Source of the DNA: Haberlea rhodopensis | Lineage: Eukaryota > Streptophyta > Magnoliopsida > Lamiales > Gesneriaceae | Length of the DNA stretch: 64,000 bases | Assembly (NCBI GenBank): GCA_907163345.1 | Contig: CAJQUN010000462.1 | Span: 248,001-312,000, forward strand | Direction of reading: 5' to 3' | Shown here: in pieces, positions 23,290 through 33,453 of the stretch | Numbering within the stretch: position 1 is the first letter of the stretch | Layout of the letters: every line of letters starts with the position of its first letter | The notes under the pieces: model-generated | Told to the model about the DNA's origin: nothing | The model's database searches: none | Seen by the model: only the letters and a program-made list of their open reading frames with translations | Program-made: the position numbers and the translations under genes

Positions 23290-24260
23290 AAGCGATTGAT
23301 TGTTATGGCCACTTGAATGTTCAAGTTTGGATATTTGTTCTTGTCTCGTGTTGGAATTTCAAAGTATTATTAGCAATATCCTTAACAATATTTATAGAAA
23401 CTCACAATGGATAAGAATTAGAGGTTCTTGTGGCCTCTAAAATGGCAGTCCATAGGGCAATGGATTTGACTGCATTTGTGGTCCAGGCTGATGCATCGAT
23501 TGATTGTCATTACTCAAGTTTGGATGATCCCACCAGCCTAGATTGTAGGTGCTTGAAAATGGGTCATATTTCCTTTGTGGTTTTCCATGAAATCCACCCA
23601 TCGCATTCACTTGTTGAATGTGTGCTTATTAAAGTGTGGGACATGCTTCAGTTGGGTGACTTACTACCGAACAAATTGGACATGGCCTTGATCTCTGTCC
23701 ATTACCTTGAGCAATCTGATGAACAACATGGGTTAGGCTAATAAGTTGTTTCTCAAGGCTAGAAATGTTTACCTCGCTTTGCTTCTTTGCTTGTGATCGG
23801 GTCGAGCAGTTCCAAACTATTGTGGGTTAGCAGCCATGTTTACTTTCAAGTTCCTTGCCTCTTCCAGTGTCTTGTCTACAAGAGCTCCACCACTTGCAGC
23901 CTATGGCAAAAGACCTTCATAAAAATATTAAATAAGTAAATGTTCACTTATCTGGTGAGGTGGGCAGCTTGCACAAAGCTTCTTGAAGCGCTCCAAGTAC
24001 TCATGAAGTGACTCCTCTGAAAGTTGTCTGATAACAAGTTGTCCTTGCGAATATCAAAAGCCGTCAATGCTTGGAAATACTCTCCAAAAAGACCCTCTTC
24101 AAGTCGGTTCATGTGATGATGGATCCTAGGGATAAATAGAATAGTCAGTCCTTAGCAGCATCCTTCAAGGAAAAGGGAAAGGCTCTCAACATCATTCAAC
24201 AACTTCTCAACAAAATTAATTCTCATAGTTATGGATTATCCAAATTCTCCAACAAAGAAG
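23290..24260 (-). pseudogene. gag: Degenerate gag, minus strand
   Basis: Read on the minus strand: FDIRKDN, ESLHEYLERFKKLCASCPPH, QISEHLL, ASGGALVDKTLEEARNL and MAANPQ, then a Cys-motif remnant (CPICSVVSHPTEACP) and STYNLGWWDHPN. This is the block order of a plant Tat/Athila-type Gag. Many stops and frame changes make it a fossil. The 5' end is cut at about 24260-24285, where the unrelated LTR-like block begins. Confidence 0.7.
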
Positions 24261-24285
24261 GCCTTATATTCCTTAATGACCGTAT

Positions 24286-26437
24286 TGTGATAGCTACTGA
24301 TTCAAAACACGAAATGCGTTTAATTATCAGAAAATGATTAATTTAATGTAAACAGCGGAAGAGTACTTAAAATTTTCCAACACGTGATCCTAAAAAATTT
24401 CGGCATGACCTCGATGCACGAGGAACATACCACATGTTTTACAAATAACAATATGCTCATAATGAAATACTGAAAATATACAATCAAAGTTACAAACACA
24501 TTATTCATCACATAGTGATCATGTATAAAATCTCCCAGTGATGTAATACTCAAAATACAGCTAAACAGGGCATACGCCGGTGATTAAAATATTATTTAAA
24601 CACTCTGACATAATACTGCGCGTACAACTCAACAAAAATAACATGAGCTCGCTCTAACGAACCTCTGGCAGTCCTAGATGCTTCCTTACGAGCATCTGAA
24701 AACTGTCCACCTGTAATGCCTGTCATGCCCACACACAAGGACATGACAACCCCCAACACTAACCCCAGTACGCAAAACCAATATAAATCACGATAGCAAG
24801 ACAAAATACCATGTGATGCATGTCATGCATGAAGGCAATGCATGTACTGGTGCAATAATACAAGATATAAGAATCTCAGGAATCCAATGAAGGATCATAC
24901 AATATAGCTCGAGCCAGGATGGCGACACACTCGCCCCTCGTCGGGCCATGCGATTCCCCCAACCATCCTTCATGTGGGAGATGGCGACATACTCGGTGCT
25001 ACATGTTCTATTGAGCCAAACAGTGTGCCCAAGCATCCCCGTGTCTGAGTGATGGCGACACACTCAGCGCTACAGTTACCTAAACTGAGCCAAGCGCTGT
25101 GTCCATGCATCCCCATTACACAATACCACAGATTTCAAATGAAGAATCGTATAGATATCAAAGAAACGTTATGATCAACATGCTATGTCCAGTGGTATTG
25201 ATGTGACTTACTGAATCTTTGTGTGTTAACAAAATATCACGTTATTCCATTTTGCACATCGATACCCAACTGGTAAATGCATCTCAATTTATCATGTAAT
25301 CACATATAAGTCAGGTAATAACAAATAAATCATACACCGGGAGCATCAGATGTCTTTGTCAAACATCGTGATAGAATCGGTCTCTGCGTACCTCAACCGA
25401 GCTAATAAATACCAAGAACTTCTTTATTCCATAAGTTGACCTCAGGATATAATAACATAATCGTAAATCATTCAAATAGTCTCTATCTATCAGTTTACTT
25501 ATCAAAACATCGACATGTAGCAAATTTCTAAAATTTCAGCTTACCTACTCATAGTAATCGGCTCATAACGTTTCCGACACGTAACCAAATTACATGTCCA
25601 TCTTATTTTGAAAAAGAACTAAAAATGTAAAATTTCATATGTTAACCACTTGTCCAGATTCGTTTATTTACCTAAGGTAAAATGGGTTTAAACAAGACTC
25701 GTGAATAAAGGGGAAAACTCTCATTACCATCTTGCCCCATTAACATAGAAACATCATAATTAATTCATATGATATCTGAAACACCTGATTTTAGTAGAGA
25801 ATTCAAGATATATCAAGATACTACATTTCATGGCTTATGAGTTTAAGATAGTTCATTCATCTAGAGGCACATATTTAGCAAACTACGTCGGGTTTGGAAA
25901 ATTACATACACATTGTTTCCAGATTAGGAACTCTTTAGTAAAACTAGCATAACGTTTTCATATGAACTCCAAATTGAGTTATTCTGGTCGAGATTAAAGC
26001 TAACTCATAGCACTAAAACTTTCATTCAGACCATAAACCCTAATTCATAACACATGCTGCCTAGATGTCCGATGAACTCACTGCATGTTCAACCCGCATA
26101 CATGCACATTCTAGATTGTACACCTTATGGTAAAATTAGCATAACTCATGAATAACAATTCCAAATTTAGTGAATTTATTATCAAATTGAAGATAGGTTG
26201 AAGATCTAAAATGTTTATGAAGGGACCAACATTTAACTCGCAACACATTCTTCCCACAATTTGAAAGAACCTACTACATGTGCACTTGCATGTACATACA
26301 CATTCAAATTGTATACAGTTTAGTAAATCACTATAACTTTTCCATGTAAACTCCAACTGATGTAATGTTGTTGCCAAATCCAATCTACTTAATATATCTA
26401 CAACTTTCATTTAGAAACAAAAATAAAATTCGAAACA
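24286..26437 (-). mobile_element. Unassigned LTR-like block, minus strand
   Basis: Starts TGTGATAGCTACTGATTC on the plus strand (so the minus strand ends in ATCACA, a usual LTR end). It contains three copies of ATGGCGACACACTC (about 24921, 24981, 25052) and long stretches resembling LTR U3/U5 sequence of gypsy elements. No primer-binding site, polypurine tract, TSD or coding sequence was found, so lineage and limits are uncertain. It may be a solo or truncated LTR. Confidence 0.4.
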
Positions 26438-26443
26438 CAACTA

Positions 26444-27396
26444 TGTGAAGTGTGATTTTACACTTATATTGTTATGAATTTATATGAATTTTATTATGAT
26501 TCTTGGAAGATATTATTTGTTTTCGTGTTGTTTTTGTATGTTCCAGGAATAAAGGTAGAAATGAATAAAAGTAGAGGATTTAAGCTATTTAACGATGAAA
26601 AGGAACAAACCGAGCGAACATGTGGAAGAAGGACAAGCATTTGAGTTTTGTATAAAAAAAAAAGAAAAGAAAAATATATCATATTTACTATTCACACAAT
26701 CGATCTCCATGAGGTGTGCAATCGAACGCCATTGGCAGAAAAAGTTGGTGATCGATTGGTGAGAAACGATGAACGATCTCCAGCTGCGGAAAATTCGAGA
26801 TTTTATTCCCTTTTTTAAGATTTCATGTCCAATAACCATAAGAACTCTTCCCCCACTATTTAAAGGACAATTGTTGGATGATTTTTGAGACTTTTGCACA
26901 TACTTTTCAGGCCTACACAAGAGCCTCCACACACCATATTCAAACCATTGAAGAGGAAGACATCGGGAGAGATGGGACTACGCAACAACGCAAGGAGTTA
27001 TCTTCTAGCGTTATTTTCGTATTTCTAAACTTTGTTCTTTGTTATTTTCATATTCTTAATGTTTAGTTTGTTGCAATACATAATTTTACATTGTTATTTG
27101 ATATGATTGTTGGCTAAGTTTTGTTGTCAAGAGTAGGGGATCCGTTGTTTGAACCCATAATTTAACTTAAGGCTTTTGATTAATTCTTACAATTCTTTTT
27201 GCATAATTTATTATTCTTCATGCTTTTAAGGGATTTGTCACCTTTGAATGATATTATATTGTGATTGACTTGACCATACGATATTGCAATATGATATAAT
27301 AAATTAGGTCGTGGGTTTAGATAAAAGACGGACCAAGTAAAATCGAACACACGTGTGATAGCAATAGATTTACCAAAATCCAAGGCTAATAGTTTT
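26444..27396 (+). mobile_element. Athila-2 5' LTR, first part
   Basis: Starts TGTGAAGTGTGATTTTACAC and tracks the solo Athila LTR through the GATCGATC region (decayed, 26698-26780), a TATA-like TATTTAAAGG (about 26858) and GGGGATCC. It is cut at 27396 by copia element C. GTTTT at 27392-27396 is repeated at 46581-46585 as target-site duplication, where the LTR resumes. Confidence 0.88.
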
Positions 27397-28495
27397 TGTT
27401 AGGATCGGTCCGGAGTGTTTAGAGGTGGGGGTGAATGAACACTCCTTGTAAAAATTAATCCCTTGTGATTTCTTTCGGATTAGTGAAAGAAATATGTTTC
27501 TTAATCAACTCTTTTATAGAACAGACCACTGAATGTATAAGTGCGGAACGGTCTGTTTATATTTGTAAGAGCGGCTCGATGGCTTGAATGAAAGAATGAG
27601 TACAGAAAGATAAGAACACAGAATATGTTTCTGGAAGTTCGAAGGTGGTGTAATCCTTCTACGTCTCCCCTTCTTCCAATTAAGGAAGGTTTATACTAGA
27701 AGACTTTGATTTATACAATCCTGTTGTACAAACCCGATTCAGGCTGGATTTACCTCACTACCAGTCTGAAACTCCTAGTCACTCGATCTGCTCAGACACA
27801 CTCTGTCTGACAATTACAATATGTTTCTCACTTCTATTTTTCAACACAGAATACACAAGATGCGCACAATGATCCTAAATGATCAAATGTTACAAAGTAA
27901 TCGTGCTTAAGAATAATTTCAGCTCGAGAGCTTCTGAGCTTGTAAGCTTGTGCTGTTTTGCTTTCTTGTGCGTTTTTCAATTGATCAGCGAGAGTCTTGT
28001 ATATTCCTTTTGTTGCATCCTTTTATAGTTGTAAGTACCAACGACATTATTTCCCTTAATGTGCAACTTTGACTATGCTTAAACTCTGAGTAAGCTACAG
28101 TCTTCTTCTTCAGGATACTTGCCGTTCTGGTTCATACTTTCGGCGACTGTCAGGTAGGCTCTTCTTTGTCTTCTTGCCTTTTATGGCAATCTTCAGTCTT
28201 TGGTCCTTTGTAGCATTAATTACGACATTAAATGCTACAATAAATAGCCGTTAATGATTCGGACTGAGGAGCCATTCTTTATGTATCCTTGACTGCTCTG
28301 ATCTGATAAATATTGAGATCGATCTGAAGCATCGATTTAGTCAGTCTGAAATCCATCGATCCGGTCTGATATGCTTTGTCATCTTATCAGCTTGATCTGT
28401 TTTGGGCGATCGATCTGGTCAGTCTGATTTCACTCGATCCGGTCTGATATGTTTTGTCATCTTTAAAATCTCATCGATAAGGCCCGGAACTAACA
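27397..28495 (-). mobile_element. 3' LTR of copia element C
   Basis: 1099 bp with ends TGTTAGTTCCGG and GGATCGATCC-like/CCTAACA on the minus strand. A TATA box (TATAAAAGG) is at 28019-28027 on the minus strand. It is very similar to the 5' LTR. The start of the LTR holds two imperfect copies of a block of about 54 bp with CATCGAT/GATCGATC and GGTCTGAT motifs (28330-28383, 28408-28461). Confidence 0.93.
28019..28027 (-). promoter_or_regulatory. TATA box in the 3' LTR of C
   Basis: TATAAAAGG on the minus strand, about 470 bp into the LTR. The 5' LTR has it at 46104-46112, where it would drive the element transcript leftwards. Confidence 0.65.
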
Positions 28496-28511
28496 AATTC
28501 CCCCTTTTTGA
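28496..28511 (-). promoter_or_regulatory. Polypurine tract of C
   Basis: On the minus strand, CATCAAAAAGGGGGAATT immediately precedes the LTR start TGTTAG. This form is characteristic of Sirevirus-lineage elements. A near copy (GACAAAAAGGGGGAA) lies at 28799-28810, inside the end of ORF3. Confidence 0.85.
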
Positions 28512-28748
28512 TGATGACAAAACCTAGCTTCTAAGTCTTTTTAACCAGTCTGATAGGAACACTGAAGCGTATACTTTCGGATCGATTACTTCTTCTTGTT
28601 CAAAATAAATGAACATTATTAAGTTGGATCGATTAAGCCTTTTATTATTAAGCCTTTTATTATAGTTCAAAATAAATGAACAAGGACTTAATTGAAAGGG
28701 GATTTTTATTGATCACCAAAAATCCTAAATACAGACAGTCTGATAATT

Positions 28749-30303
28749 CTATTTTCTAGAAGACTGAGACTGATGCGGCCTGAAGTCTTTTTTCTTTTCC
28801 CCCTTTTTGTCAGCAGCAATCTCTTGGAGAAAGTCTACAACTTGTGCTAGCTGAGCGCTGATAGCGTCAAGACGAACGTCTTGAGCGCGGAGGGAATTGT
28901 TGACGGATGCTCTGACTTCAGTGGCTAGCTCGATCTGCTCTTTTCTCAGGCTTTTCTTATAAGTGGCTTGCTGAGAAAACAGATCATTTATGCCTCACTG
29001 AAGGCTGCCGATACTGGCTGTCATCTTCTCTTTGAATGAATCAAAGTCCAAAGCTGTAAGCCTCTGACCTTGATGAACTTCTAGAACACGTTGAGAGAGT
29101 GACATGCAGTTGTCAGAGACGTGCTGAAGAGTCCTTGCCAGAAATGGAGGTGCATCAGATTGTCGGCTTGGAGAGTGATCTGATGACGACAAGGCATGAT
29201 CATCTTCTTCAGCAATCGGCACAAGTGAAGATACAACAGCTTGGTGACTTTCAGACCGGATCAAGGTGACCAGATCCGAAGAAAATGCTTGTAAGAAAGC
29301 CATATCTTCATCTGATTGGACTGGAGGAGTGCTGGGTCTGGAAGGCTCCTCAAGTTGTAGAGCTGCAACAACAGTGGATACCACTAGATCCGGATCGACG
29401 AACTCTGGTGCGCCAACTGTTGCAAGTTCTGCGGTTGGACTATTTTGAACGTCGGAGTCTGACGATCCCAAAGGAATAGATGTTGTTGGAGAGTCCAACA
29501 ACACGTTCAATGGTTCATCATCTGTAGCAGACGGAGCATTAGACAATGGCTGCTCCGCTGTCTGATCTGCTACTGGTTCTGCAGTCTGCGCTGCTGGCTG
29601 ATCTTCAGTTTGGTCTGCTGCCCCAGAGGGAATAACCTCAACGAAAGGTTCTGCCAGAGTCTTGCTTGCAGAGGGATGATCCGGGCTGGTTACTGGAGTA
29701 GATATGCTGATTTTCTGTCATTGAAATCGGGCAGCTAAGTGGAGAGCATGAATATCCATCTCTAATTGAGCAATAACAGCCCCATCATCTCTGGCAGTTG
29801 GAGCATTCGGATCGAAGTTCTCTTTCTTAACAGCTAGGAGCAGAGTGGCTAGTCTGAATCTTTGATTTGCCGTAAATAGCTCTTTGCGCTGCACGGCAAG
29901 CCGAACATCATCGGTCTCTGTCCCCTTCAGAACTTCCTCTTCCATCTTCTTCAGTCTGCTCAACTTTCCGAAGAACATCTCAATGTGGTTGATAGTCCGG
30001 TACTCGACGTATTCATCAAAGACCACAATGAGTGCCTTCACCTTCTCATCAACATCCTCCATAGCAATGTCGATGGCTGTCTGCGCTGCAGATTTGGGTT
30101 TAGAGGAGATTGGTTCGGAGAGAATGTCTTTGCCCTTGCCTGTGGAAGGTGGAGATTTAATCCCTGATCGGGTATAGTCTCCCAACTCAGTGATAACAAT
30201 CCCTTTGACCACGGGGATGGCAGAAGGGACTCGGATGGTTACTTTGGGTGCAGTGGTTGAAGTGGTTGAAATTTGGGTTGTAGATTGGGGTGCAGGGGTG
30301 ACT
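28749..30303 (-). pseudogene. C-terminal part of the third ORF (ORF3) of copia element C
   Basis: About 518 codons that continue, in the same frame, the N-terminal part at 38938-39837 once element B and one TSD copy are discounted. In-frame TGA stops lie at 29718-29720 and 28995-28997; the final stop is at 28749-28751. Content: a Ser/Thr/Pro-rich stretch, a helical segment (VKALIVVFDEYVEYRTINH, then LKKMEEEVLKG), a long acidic Ala/Ser/Gln-rich linker, and a C-terminal likely coiled coil (about 28790-29110) ending in a Lys-rich tail (KKGEKKKD). There is no enzyme motif. The place after RNase H is that of the env-like ORF of Sireviruses. Function is unknown. Confidence 0.75.
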
Positions 30304-30985
30304 TTTGTTGTGATGCCCCGAAATTAATTAATTGCGATTAAGGCACTAATTGTGTTTATATGATGAATCATGTGGTAATTGATTTATGTGATGGATAATA
30401 AGATGTTAACATGATTTAATTGTGTTGATTACTAAATATGAGGAAGATGTGAATTTAGAAGAAGTATATTGCATTTTACTAAATGCTTGTAAAATGCCAT
30501 GAAGAAGTATTTTATGAATCATGTTAAGTTTGGGGTGTGATTTAAAATTGATCCCCAACCCCCCTTCTTAACCCTTCACCCTTCATTTTAACCCCATTTT
30601 CACCTTTACTCTTTTAAAACCCCTCAACTCATCCTCAACCCTAAACCACTCCACATTTTCGAAATTGTTCAAGGGAGGAAGGAGGAAACTCCACAAAACT
30701 TGAGTTTGTGTGATTTTTATCAAGATTTGGAGTCTTCAAGAGGTATGGGACTCTCCCTAAAGTTTTGATGATGTTTGGATTTGAAATGTGGTGATTTTTG
30801 AAGTGGTTATGTGGGTTGTTTTGGGGTATGTGTTAAATATGTTTGGGGTATGATTTTTGAAGTGTTTTATGTGGGTTTTAGTGGGTTATGATGTTATTGT
30901 TATTGTTCGGAAGTTTGGTTTTGAAAGGTATGAAGATAAGCTTGGAAATGCACATGAAAATGGTGAAATCGCGACCACTGGTTGT

Positions 30986-31200
30986 GGCGATCGATCGCTA
31001 CAAATGCAGCGATCGATCGCCGAGAGGCAGTACGCGAAAATGAGGATAGGCGATCGATCGCCTCAAATGGCGCGATCGATCGCCAACGTCCAGTAGCAAA
31101 ATGAGCATCAAGGCGATCCATCGCCTCATTTTAAGCGATCGATCGCCGCTATGTGAAAAATCTGGCGATCGATCGCCATGTTTTGAGCGATCGATCGCCA
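30986..31200. repeat. Eight GCGATCGATCGC sites in four pairs, 5' LTR of B
   Basis: Sites start at 30987, 31009, 31050, 31072, 31113 (one mismatch), 31135, 31165 and 31187. Every pair is spaced 22 bp and pairs recur at 63, 63 and 52 bp. The 3' LTR repeats the array at about 37669-37883. Confidence 0.93.
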
Positions 31201-31316
31201 CTGTTCAAAAGTAGGAAAATGATGATTTTTGTTAAATTTTTGGTATTGGGCTATTGTTTAGCTTCTAATATCAATTTGTATGGTTATGTAGAACCGTCCC
31301 AATTACCCACGACCTC

Positions 31317-31376
31317 AAGGAGATAAAGTTCTGCAATTTCTCCTTCTTTTGGAATTAAGGTACGTAAGAAACGTAC
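31317..31376 (+). repeat. Two conserved stem-loops in the B LTR
   Basis: AAGGAGA (31317-31323) pairs with TCTCCTT (31339-31345). GTACGT (31360-31365) pairs with ACGTAC (31371-31376) around a 5-nt loop. Both are present in E, and the GTACGT stem also in D and F, at the same place between the GATCGATCG array and the GATGATG tract. Confidence 0.75.
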
Positions 31377-31411
31377 GAGCATCGGACGGTAAACCATACT
31401 TCTACATTTGA

Positions 31412-31610
31412 CGATGATGCTTATAATGATGATGTTTATGATGATGGTTACGATGATGATGTTTATGATGACGATGTTTATGACGATGCTTATGATGATG
31501 TTTACGATGATGATGTTTATGATGACGATGTTTATGATGATTATTATGATGATGTTTACGATGATGATGTTTATGATGACGTTTATGATGATGATGTTAT
31601 GATAAGTAAG
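31412..31610 (+). repeat. GATGATGTTTATGA-type tract in the B 5' LTR
   Basis: Imperfect repeats of 9-15 bp built from GATGATG, TTTATGATG and TTTACGATG. The matching tract in the 3' LTR (about 38093-38285) differs in unit order and number, and E has its own versions (53566-53815, 60318-60575). Confidence 0.85.
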
Positions 31611-31640
31611 CTTATGATAAGGTCATACGATGTATATGAT

Positions 31641-31828
31641 TGGGTAAGACGCCCATGTGGTAAGATGCCACCCAAAGTATGTGAGTGGGTAAGATGCCCA
31701 CGTGGTAAGATGCCACATAATGTTATGATACGGCAAGACGCCATATGATGGGGTAAGATGCCCCTGTGGTAAGATGCCACACGACGGTTATGTTATGGTA
31801 AGATGCCATACAATAGGGTAAGATGCCC
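31641..31828 (+). repeat. TAAGATG hairpin array in the B 5' LTR
   Basis: About nine consecutive short inverted repeats around TAAGATG or TAAGACG: TGGG/CCCA (31641-31655), GTGG/CCAC, GTGGG/CCCAC (31685-31701), GTGG/CCAC, a weak GG/CC, GGGG/CCCC, TGTGG/CCACA, TATGG/CCATA and AGGG/CCCT (31814-31828). The loop is constant while the stems change in step. The copy in the 3' LTR is 38316-38504. Confidence 0.85.
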
Positions 31829-32260
31829 TCATACATGAATAAGAATCAGGGATAACAAAAGAAGTCAAAGAATGACCAATAACTTTTACTTAACTAAGAT
31901 GTTATGCATTACTGTATGTCTTTTATATCTTGTTAAGTAAATATGTATATGCTCACGATGTGTTGTCCCTGTAGGTACACTTTTGGACCGAGGGCCTAGG
32001 GTCGGGTTGAGGAGGTGAGCTAAAAGAAGCAAGATGAATATATGATGCAGGATTTTGATAGTCTCTACTCTAGGAGTAGTGTAAACCTATAGCTTTAACA
32101 TTCATTGTTGAGAATGTAATTGAATAGCTTTGCAAATTTTATTTTGGCCTGTAATCTTCTTAGCTCAAGCTACAACCGGAACCCTTAAGAGGTTATAAAT
32201 GCATGGTTAGTCCATTATATGTGTACTATTTGATGTTAAGGGAGGAAGACCCTACATTAG

Positions 32261-32272
32261 TGGTATCAGAGC
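32261..32272 (+). promoter_or_regulatory. Primer-binding site of B
   Basis: TGGTATCAGAGC (initiator tRNA-Met type) starts 4 bases after the LTR end. The segment from here to the gag ATG at 32462 is a short non-coding leader. Confidence 0.9.
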
Positions 32273-32461
32273 AGTGGTTAGATAACCCGGGAATGAGTGA
32301 AGGGTAGCCTTAGCAATAAGCTAGGTAGGTGCTTACTTTAAACATGTTTTACGCATAAGCAACATATGAAGTATATGACTGTTATGCTAACATGTTATGC
32401 CTTTCTAACGACGTGTATATGAACTGCTTTTGGATCTTGTTGTTAACCCTTGTGTTGCAGT

Positions 32462-33453
32462 ATGGCAGCAAACGCGGAGGTAGGTGACGCAGTGAGCGTC
32501 AATGCAAGTGCGGGGCGTATGAATCCCCTACCCCGCCCGAACAACAGTTGTTGCCAGGGGAGCTAAGCTTAACTCAATTTTCTTGCATACCGACCCCCAA
32601 CCTTTGAAGGAACTGAAACAGGGGAACGAGCTGAGGAATGGTTAGAAGAATAGAGCAGATCTTTGTGGCAGCCCCATGTGCGAAGACAGCATGGATACGG
32701 TTAGCAGAGTTCCAATTGGCCAAGAAGGCACTAATGTGGTGGAAGACCACTGTGGTAGAGCAAGAGGCTCAAGGTCATGAAGTTAATTGGAAAATGTTTC
32801 GAACTCTCTTTCTGAATCGTTATTTCTCGGCTGCTGCACGACAGGCTAAGGAAGATGAATTTACTCACCTCAAGCAAGGTAATATGTCAGTGTCAGATTT
32901 TGCTCTTCAGTATTGCTCCTTACTCAGATATGTACCTCACATCACCACGAGCACTCAAGCAAAGATGAGGAACTTCATGAAGGGCTTGAGGCCGGAGCTG
33001 TACGATAGGGTGATTACTTATGGCCCTACTTGCTTTGACGATGCACTCTCACGGGCTGAGCTAGCCGAACTAGGAGTGGGTGCATACCCTGATGTTGTAC
33101 CACCGCCAGCACTCCCTCAGAAATCCACTCCTGATAATTTGAAGCCAAGGGGTGAGCAGTTCAAATCAAGAGGAAACACATCGGCGTCAAGGGTCAGTGG
33201 TAAGAGGCCTGACAATAGATGGAAAGGGAACCGAAGGAGTGATGCCCCATCTGGAAGGGGGCAGTCTCAGGGAGACAGATCCGGGAAGGTCCAATGCACT
33301 CTTTGTGGGCAACCACATCTGACGAAAGATTGTGTAGGATGCTATGTTTGTGGCGACAAGGGCCACTTTGCTAGATAGTGTCCCAACAGGGGAAGTCAAC
33401 AGGGTCCTGCGGGGAGGCCCGCGGATAGGACAGCACAGCATAGACCACCATTC
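32462..33453 (+). pseudogene. gag: Gag of B, broken
   Basis: The ATG at 32462 matches E. Against E there is a deletion of roughly 23 bp near 32540, an inserted base near 32585 and a deleted base near 32645, each shifting frame. From 32638 the capsid region is open (WIRLAEFQLAKKALMWWK, then FLNRYFSAAARQAKEDEF), followed by two zinc knuckles (CTLCGQPHLTKDC and CYVCGDKGHFAR). A TAG at 33376-33378 cuts the second knuckle. It is not able to make a normal Gag. Confidence 0.9.

Larger units (their letters stand above)
30309..32256 (+). mobile_element. 5' LTR of B
   Basis: Starts TGTGATGCCCCGAAATTAAT and ends GGAAGACCCTACA. Internal order: AT-rich start, GATCGATCG array (30986-31200), stem-loops (31317-31376), GATGATG tract (about 31412-31610), TAAGATG hairpin array (31641-31828), and a CTACTC/GAGTAG inverted repeat near 32069. 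The tiny Met-rich ORF over the GATGATG tract is a repeat artefact. Confidence 0.95.

Noticed and set aside
23024..23741. Plus-strand ORFs of 91 and 103 residues
   Set aside because: They lie opposite the degenerate minus-strand gag, with no domain; chance frames.
24592..25063. Minus-strand ORFs of 70 and 91 residues in the LTR-like block
   Set aside because: No motif, and they lie over the ATGGCGACACACTC repeats; not supported as genes.
29266..30177. Plus-strand ORFs opposite ORF3
   Set aside because: They are antisense shadows of the minus-strand ORF3, without family resemblance.
30986..31200. CRISPR-like array
   Set aside because: Repeats are 12-14 bp palindromes with short uneven spacers inside plant LTRs. 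There is no leader or cas gene, and the host is eukaryotic.
30857..31201. Small ORFs with DRS/RSIA repeats (also at 817-1129, 19063-19466, 37568-37884, 53068-53420, 59729-60131 and 63331-63766)
   Set aside because: They are translations of the GATCGATCG arrays in several frames and are not protein genes.
31408..31602. Met-rich ORF over the GATGATG tract (also 38091-38423, 53741-53950, 60502-60711)
   Set aside because: The reading frame is a by-product of GATGATG repeats, present on both strands, with no start context or domain.
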